Source: Pseudomonadota bacterium
Lineage (GTDB): Bacteria > Pseudomonadota > Gammaproteobacteria > Acidiferrobacterales > UBA6901
Length of the DNA stretch: 9,509 bases
NCBI GenBank assembly: GCA_021783175.1
Contig: JAJXUF010000120.1
Span: 1 to 9,509 of the forward strand
Direction of reading: 5' to 3'
In this document: piece after piece, positions 5,463 to 9,509 of the stretch
Layout: each line of letters begins with the position of its first letter
Numbering within the stretch: position 1 is the stretch's first letter
Position numbers and translations under genes: made by a program
The notes under the pieces: model-generated
What the model was told of the DNA's origin: nothing
The model's input: only the letters and a program-made list of their open reading frames with translations
Database searches by the model: none

Positions 5463-7061
5463 CTACCCTGATGCCGGACTTGCCAGCAAATCCTGGAGCC
5501 TGCCCCAGGCTTCGCTGTTCGCTGCGCTGCTGGGGAGCTCTTCGGTGGTAAAACTCGCGGCATATGCGAACTCGACCCCGGACAACGGTTCTTGCACCGC
5601 TCTCAGTTTTTCCAGCACGGCAACATCCGCTTCTGAAGCATCATTGCGCCGTTGCCGGATGCGTTCACGTAAGGCGTGATCTTTGGCCTGCAATGTGGCA
5701 ATGGCAAATGGCACCGACAGTCGCTTTGCGAGCAGTCGAAACTGTTCGCGTTCCTCCTGTTTGAGAAAAGCTGCATCCACGATCACGGGGAATCCCGCGG
5801 CCAATAGTTCGTTCGCCAGTTCGTGCAGGCGCGCGTAGGTTTTCAGGGTCGCCTCGGGACCGTAGATGCCTCCGGCACGCGGGCCGCTGCTTTCGAGCGC
5901 ATCCAGACCGAAGAGGCGCTTGCGTTCGACATCGGAACGGATGCGTATGGCACCCATCTGCTGCAGTGCAAACTGGGAGAACGTGGTCTTGCCCGAACCG
6001 GGCAGGCCGTGCGTGATGATCAATACGGGACGGCGCCAGCCCAGGATTTGCCGCCCCAGCGCCAGGTAACCGCGGCACATCGCCAGTTCATCCGATCTTG
6101 CATGTTCGAATATCCCGTTTTGACCGGCCCGAATGGCACAGACCTTGGCGCGCACCGTGGCGCGATAGGCAAGATAGAAATGCAGCACGCCCGCGCCTGC
6201 GTAATCGCCGCTCGCCTCCAGGCAGGCATTCAGGAGGCGCCACGCATATTCGGGATGGCTGCGGTGCAAAAGATCCATCACCGTGAACGAGACCTCATCC
6301 ATCACGTCTATCCAGCGCAATGAAGGATTGAACTCGATACAATCAAATAAAAAGGGGGAATCGCCGTCCAGCAGGATGTTTCCCATATGCAGGTCGCCGT
6401 GGCATTCGCGCACGAAGCCCAGCTTGCGGCGCTGCTCAAACCTTTCCTCGCATTCCGCGTATTCGGCCTCGGTGGCCGCATCCAGTCCGACGATGAGCGC
6501 CCTGTCCTTCTCTTCTGTCAGGTACGCGCGCAACTGCTCAAAGTTCTGCCTCGCCGCCGCGCCGATCGATGCGGCGGTCCCGAACCCCGAACCCATGTCC
6601 GCCGAGGGCAAGCCGGCATGAAACCGCGCGATGACGGCTGCAAGATTGTCGATGTGCTGCAGCGTCACCCTGCCGCGCACGAGCAGGGCGTCCATCAGCC
6701 TTTCGGGGGGAAAGCGGCGCATCCTGACGGCATATTCGATCGCGGGTTGCGCACCGATTTCAGGGTTGTCCTGGCTGCCCCCGACAGGAACCGTATCCAG
6801 GTAGATGTCGGGTGCAGTGCGCCGGTTGAGCCTGATCTCCTCGTCGCAGCAAAACCGCCGCGATTCCAGCGTCGAGTAATCCAGAAAACCCAGGTCGATC
6901 GCCTTCTTGATCTTGTATGCGAAATCCCCTGCCAGCAAAACCCAGGAGATATGCGTCTCGATCAGCTGTACGGATGACGGGATGACGGGATAGCGGTTCG
7001 GATCGCGCAGCGCGGCGACGAGCCTTTTCTGATTCGCGTAATTGCGTTGGGGAGCGCTCAT
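5463..7061 (-). CDS. Fused APH-like kinase / P-loop (AAA_33) kinase protein
   Basis: A 532-residue two-domain cytoplasmic protein of the type annotated as bifunctional aminoglycoside phosphotransferase/ATP-binding protein (COG2187 plus COG0645). The N-terminal domain (about 1-330) has the protein-kinase-like fold of aminoglycoside phosphotransferases, with the catalytic loop HGDLHMGN (221-228) and a metal-binding aspartate in LFDCIEFN (D240). The C-terminal domain (about 345-520) is a P-loop kinase with Walker A GLPGSGKTT (352-360) followed by RIRSDVERKRLFG and a later DAAFLKQEER segment typical of zeta-toxin/polynucleotide-kinase-like enzymes. Both active sites look intact. The substrate is unknown; antibiotic resistance should not be assumed from the domain name. 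ATG at 7061 is the first in-frame start, but the ribosome site is weak. The ClpX-like gene follows by 52 bp. Confidence 0.9.
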   Translation of the reverse strand: MSAPQRNYANQKRLVAALRDPNRYPVIPSSVQLIETHISWVLLAGDFAYKIKKAIDLGFLDYSTLESRRFCCDEEIRLNRRTAPDIYLDTVPVGGSQDNPEIGAQPAIEYAVRMRRFPPERLMDALLVRGRVTLQHIDNLAAVIARFHAGLPSADMGSGFGTAASIGAAARQNFEQLRAYLTEEKDRALIVGLDAATEAEYAECEERFEQRRKLGFVRECHGDLHMGNILLDGDSPFLFDCIEFNPSLRWIDVMDEVSFTVMDLLHRSHPEYAWRLLNACLEASGDYAGAGVLHFYLAYRATVRAKVCAIRAGQNGIFEHARSDELAMCRGYLALGRQILGWRRPVLIITHGLPGSGKTTFSQFALQQMGAIRIRSDVERKRLFGLDALESSGPRAGGIYGPEATLKTYARLHELANELLAAGFPVIVDAAFLKQEEREQFRLLAKRLSVPFAIATLQAKDHALRERIRQRRNDASEADVAVLEKLRAVQEPLSGVEFAYAASFTTEELPSSAANSEAWGRLQDLLASPASG

Positions 7062-7103
7062 GGGCTTTGCATTCCATCGAAACTGCCTTCGACCGATACG
7101 GCC

Positions 7104-7109
7104 ATCTTA
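7104..7109 (-). promoter_or_regulatory. Possible extended -10 for the kinase / ClpX-like operon
   Basis: Read on the minus strand this is TGG followed by TAAGAT, an extended -10 form (TGn plus a 4 of 6 hexamer), about 43 bp upstream of the kinase start. It is the best promoter-like signal in the 143-bp gap after rlmD, and no good -35 accompanies it. The gap itself suggests a separate promoter for this pair of genes. Confidence 0.22.
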
Positions 7110-7204
7110 CCAAACGCGGGTTCCGAAAGCAGGTTTGACGGGGTTATTCGAGCATTCAACTTCAGTCGCCCGCATGCTGCCCTCCCCGTCTCTTCGAACC
7201 GGCC

Positions 7205-8509
7205 CTAACTTTCCAGTTCAAACAGCGCGATGGACTCCACATGCGAAGTCTGCGGGAACATGTTCATCACGCCCGCCGCTTTCAGCGCGTAGCCCTTCAC
7301 GTGCACCAGCACCTCGGCATCGCGCGCCAGCGTTGAAGGACTGCAGGAGACATACACAATGCGTCGGGGCGCGATCTCCGGCGTGATGGACTTCATGAGT
7401 TCGATGGCCCCGTCGCGCGGCGGATCGACCAGCCATTTGTCGAAGCCGCCGAGCTGGGCCAGCAGGGCTTCATTCATCTCGAACAGGTTCATCGCACGAT
7501 ATTCCGTGTTTCCCGACAAGCCGTTGTATTCGGCGTTTTGCCTGGCGCGCCTGACCAGTGCGTCGCTGCCTTCGACACCCAGTACCCGTGCAGCGCTTCT
7601 GCCGATGGGCAATGTGAAGTTGCCCAGACCGCAGAAGAAGTCGGCGATGCGTTCACCCGCTTGCGGCTTCAACAGACGCATGGCACGGCTGACCATCAGA
7701 CGATTCATGTCGCTATTCACCTGGGTGAACTCAGTCGGCGCGAACGGCATGGTGATCGCGAATTCAGGCAGGCTGTAACTCAACGCGGGTGCATCCAGCG
7801 GATAGAACGGCACGACGGTTTCCGGCCCCTTGGTCTGTGTCCAGAACTGCACATGGTGCGTATCGGCGAATTCCCTGATCAGGGCTTCATCCGACGGCGT
7901 GAGCGCGGCAAGGATGCGCAGTACCAGCACGTCCACATGCTCGCCTACCGCCACTTCGATCTGCGGCAGGATATCGCGCACAGTGAATTTCTCGTTCAGT
8001 TCACCCAGCAGCGGCAACAGGGCGGCGATCTTGGGCGTCAGTATCTCGCAGTGCTGCATGTCCGCCACGTATTTTCCGTTCTGCTCGCGGAAGCCAACCA
8101 GTGTCTTGTCCTTCTTCAGCACATGGCGCACCGACAACCGCGCGCGCTGGCGATAGGCCCAGGCTTGCCCGTAGATCGGCGGCAGGACGACTTCGGGCTT
8201 GACCTTGCCGATGCGCTGCAGATTGTCCTCCAGCACGCGCTGCTTGACGGCCACCTGCGCACGCGGCTCCAGATGCTGCATGGAGCAACCGCCGCACACG
8301 CCGAATACCGGGCACTTAGGCTGCACGCGCATGAACGACTGCTTCAGGATCTGCTCGACCTTCGCCTGCTCATAGTTGTTCTTCTTGCGGTACGAGGAAT
8401 AGGTCACGCGCTCGCCGGTCAGCGCACCCTCGATGAAGATGACCTTGCCGTCGGCATGCGCGATGCCGCGACCTTCGTGGTCGATGGATTCAATGATGAC
8501 GGGGTTCAT
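7205..8509 (-). CDS. rlmD: 23S rRNA (uracil-1939-C5)-methyltransferase RlmD (RumA)
   Basis: A 434-residue SAM-dependent enzyme that makes m5U1939 in 23S rRNA, in the RlmD/RumA branch of the RNA m5U methyltransferases. Residues 1-56 form a TRAM RNA-binding domain. The [4Fe-4S] cluster ligands are visible as C66-x5-C72-x2-C75 ([10 protein letters not shown]) and C154 (MQHCEIL). The Rossmann methyltransferase part shows EFTQVN, the SAM loop [18 protein letters not shown], the nucleophile C389 in [13 protein letters not shown], and the terminal [14 protein letters not shown], which carries the general-base glutamate. Length fits the family. The ATG overlaps the stop of the upstream exonuclease gene as ATGA (8509-8506) and has no strong ribosome site of its own, so translation is probably coupled. 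The cluster and the GGCSMQH signature favour RlmD over RlmC or TrmA. Confidence 0.95.
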   Translation of the reverse strand: MNPVIIESIDHEGRGIAHADGKVIFIEGALTGERVTYSSYRKKNNYEQAKVEQILKQSFMRVQPKCPVFGVCGGCSMQHLEPRAQVAVKQRVLEDNLQRIGKVKPEVVLPPIYGQAWAYRQRARLSVRHVLKKDKTLVGFREQNGKYVADMQHCEILTPKIAALLPLLGELNEKFTVRDILPQIEVAVGEHVDVLVLRILAALTPSDEALIREFADTHHVQFWTQTKGPETVVPFYPLDAPALSYSLPEFAITMPFAPTEFTQVNSDMNRLMVSRAMRLLKPQAGERIADFFCGLGNFTLPIGRSAARVLGVEGSDALVRRARQNAEYNGLSGNTEYRAMNLFEMNEALLAQLGGFDKWLVDPPRDGAIELMKSITPEIAPRRIVYVSCSPSTLARDAEVLVHVKGYALKAAGVMNMFPQTSHVESIALFELES

Positions 8510-9294
8510 GCGGATTTCTTTTCAGGCCACTGCGACAGAAACTCTTTCCAGTGCGCTTCATCGGATTTTCCCAGCACGGAACGGATCAGTTCGCATTCCT
8601 TTTCGTAACGCGCCCTGGTGAATTGCCCGCGCATCAGCTGGAAGCGCGCGAACACCAGATACGTATTCACCACATCGGTCTCGCAGTAGTTGCGTATCTC
8701 GGCCAGCTTGCCTTGTTGGTATGCCTCCCATACCTTGCTGCCGTCCATCCCCAGTTTGCCGGGAAAGCCAATCAGCTTCGCCAGCTCGTCCAGCGGCGCA
8801 TTGGCGCGTCCGGTGTACATCGCCAGCAAGTCCATCAGGTCGAGATGGCGCGAGTGGTAGCGGCTGATGTAGTTGTTCCACTTGAAGTCCTTGTCGTCCT
8901 CGCCCTGATCCCAGTAGCGCGGAGACTGGATGCCATGGATCAGTCCGCGATAGTGCAGCACCGGCAGGTCGAAACCGCTGCCGTTCCACGAAATGATCTG
9001 CGGGGTATATTTTTCGATGCCGTCGAAGAAACGCTGGATGATGCTGCCTTCGTCCTCGTCCATCTCGCCCAGTGTCCACACCTTGAAGTTCTCGCCTTCA
9101 CGCAGCACACAGGAGATCGCCGCGACGCGCTGCAGGTGATGCGGCAGGAAATCGCTGCCTGTCTTCTGCCGGCGCATCTGGAAAGCCATCTCCGCCACTT
9201 CGGCATCGTTCACGCCGCTGTCCAGCTCATACAGGGCGCGCAGCCCGGCGATGTCGGGAATGGTTTCGATGTCGAAAACTAAAGTCGGGTTCAT
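8506..9294 (-). CDS. PolB-type 3'-5' exonuclease (DnaQ/RNase H-like fold)
   Basis: A 262-residue predicted 3'-5' exonuclease related to the exonuclease domain of family B DNA polymerases (Pfam DNA_pol_B_exo2 type) but with no polymerase domain. The DEDD-type acidic motifs are visible: motif I FDIET (residues 7-11), motif [14 protein letters not shown], and motif [16 protein letters not shown], so catalysis with two metal ions is likely. The central [11 protein letters not shown] segment is also typical of the family. It is probably a cytoplasmic nucleic-acid processing or repair enzyme; whether it acts on DNA or RNA is not shown. Pairing with rlmD by an ATGA overlap hints at, but does not prove, a role near RNA. 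ATG at 9294 gives an ideal N-terminus just before motif I. No ribosome binding site is evident, and a promoter-like TGCTAAAAT lies about 30 bp upstream. Confidence 0.93.
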   Translation of the reverse strand: MNPTLVFDIETIPDIAGLRALYELDSGVNDAEVAEMAFQMRRQKTGSDFLPHHLQRVAAISCVLREGENFKVWTLGEMDEDEGSIIQRFFDGIEKYTPQIISWNGSGFDLPVLHYRGLIHGIQSPRYWDQGEDDKDFKWNNYISRYHSRHLDLMDLLAMYTGRANAPLDELAKLIGFPGKLGMDGSKVWEAYQQGKLAEIRNYCETDVVNTYLVFARFQLMRGQFTRARYEKECELIRSVLGKSDEAHWKEFLSQWPEKKSA

Positions 9295-9324
9295 GGCGAG
9301 GATGTCAATTGCGGACGGGCTGCG

Positions 9325-9330
9325 ATTTTA
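9325..9330 (-). promoter_or_regulatory. Likely extended -10 promoter for the exonuclease-rlmD operon
   Basis: On the minus strand the sequence TGCTAAAAT gives an extended -10 (TGn plus TAAAAT, 5 of 6). Start of transcription would be near 9318, giving a short leader of about 23 nt. No good -35 lies 16-18 bp upstream, which is tolerated by extended -10 promoters. Confidence 0.42.
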
Positions 9331-9396
9331 GCAAAACATTGCCGACTCCCGCCTCTTAAATACTGAGAAACAAGAGCGAAAATCCCAACATCAAGC

Positions 9397-9509
9397 CACA
9401 GAGATCACAGAGTACACAGAGAATAAGGTGTTTCACCTGAGCACGCCGCCTTGCCCGCAAGTCCAGCTGTCTCTTGCTCCAACGACCAACCTGCTCTGTG
9501 CTCTCTGTG
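9397..9509. repeat. Inverted CACAGAG repeats with 9-bp period (runs off the window)
   Basis: The left arm has CACAGAG three times at exactly 9-bp steps (9397, 9406, 9415), with two variable bases between. The right arm has the reverse complement CTCTGTG at 9494 and 9503, also 9 bp apart, and is cut by the window end. About 70 bp lie between the arms, including a small AGGTG-TTT-CACCT hairpin (9426-9438). I see no gene inside. Elements of this look (CACAGAG runs facing CTCTGTG runs) are, from memory, scattered in many bacterial genomes; their nature is unclear. Confidence 0.65.

Noticed and set aside
5463..7061. Reading the APH-like domain as an aminoglycoside-resistance gene
   Set aside because: The fold is shared by many small-molecule kinases; the fusion to a P-loop kinase and chromosomal setting give no support for resistance.
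7538..8608. Long plus-strand open frame opposite rlmD (356 codons)
   Set aside because: Antisense to a clear RlmD with all catalytic and cluster residues; composition is typical of shadow frames in GC-rich DNA.

Overview
The window is about 9.5 kb of moderately GC-rich, densely coding bacterial chromosome. The gene set and protein style point to a free-living, motile, respiratory Betaproteobacterium: an L-lactate permease, a chemoreceptor, an RlmD with an Fe-S cluster, a PolB-type 3'-5' exonuclease, and a coiled-coil/XRE-type regulator of a kind I associate with betaproteobacteria. A member of Nitrosomonadales such as Gallionellaceae is plausible, but this is inference from protein style and cannot be proven here. 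No rRNA, tRNA, CRISPR array, phage gene or transposase was seen.

Left part, plus strand (1-3638). The window opens inside the C-terminal end of an L-lactate permease (2-316). A perfect 9-bp hairpin (327-350) sits in the short gap before a chemoreceptor (367-2166), which has a very small periplasmic loop and an extra C-terminal cytoplasmic Cache/PAS-like domain. Then follow a small four-cysteine, zinc-ribbon-like protein (2259-2687), a 250-bp non-coding stretch with a structured possible leader (about 2757-2939), a coiled-coil plus XRE-type helix-turn-helix regulator that starts at TTG (2940-3377), and a 42-residue single-span membrane protein that also starts at TTG (3510-3638). The last gene is well supported by its ribosome binding site.

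Right part, minus strand (9294 down to 3744). Reading leftwards: a PolB-type 3'-5' exonuclease overlaps rlmD by ATGA, so the two are probably translationally coupled. After a 143-bp gap comes a fused kinase-like/P-loop protein (APH-like domain plus AAA_33-type kinase). It is followed 52 bp later by a ClpX-like AAA+ ATPase that lacks the zinc-binding N-domain and has altered substrate-handling loops. Next is a 263-bp intergenic region with a REP-like palindrome and a second hairpin, and then a CPFC glutaredoxin-like protein with a hydrophobic N-terminus. The plus and minus gene groups converge at 3639-3743.

Repeats. A degenerate REP-like palindrome with a duplicated left arm lies at 4303-4353, just after the ClpX-like gene. 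At the right edge, 9-bp-period CACAGAG repeats in inverted orientation (9397-9509) run off the window.

The items most worth following up are the ZBD-less ClpX-like unfoldase paired with the APH/P-loop fusion, the structured leader of the regulator gene, the small membrane protein, and the chemoreceptor's cysteine-rich C-terminal domain. Intergenic stretches are all below 300 bp. The gaps at 2167-2258, 3378-3509 and 3639-3743 hold nothing clear beyond what is listed.
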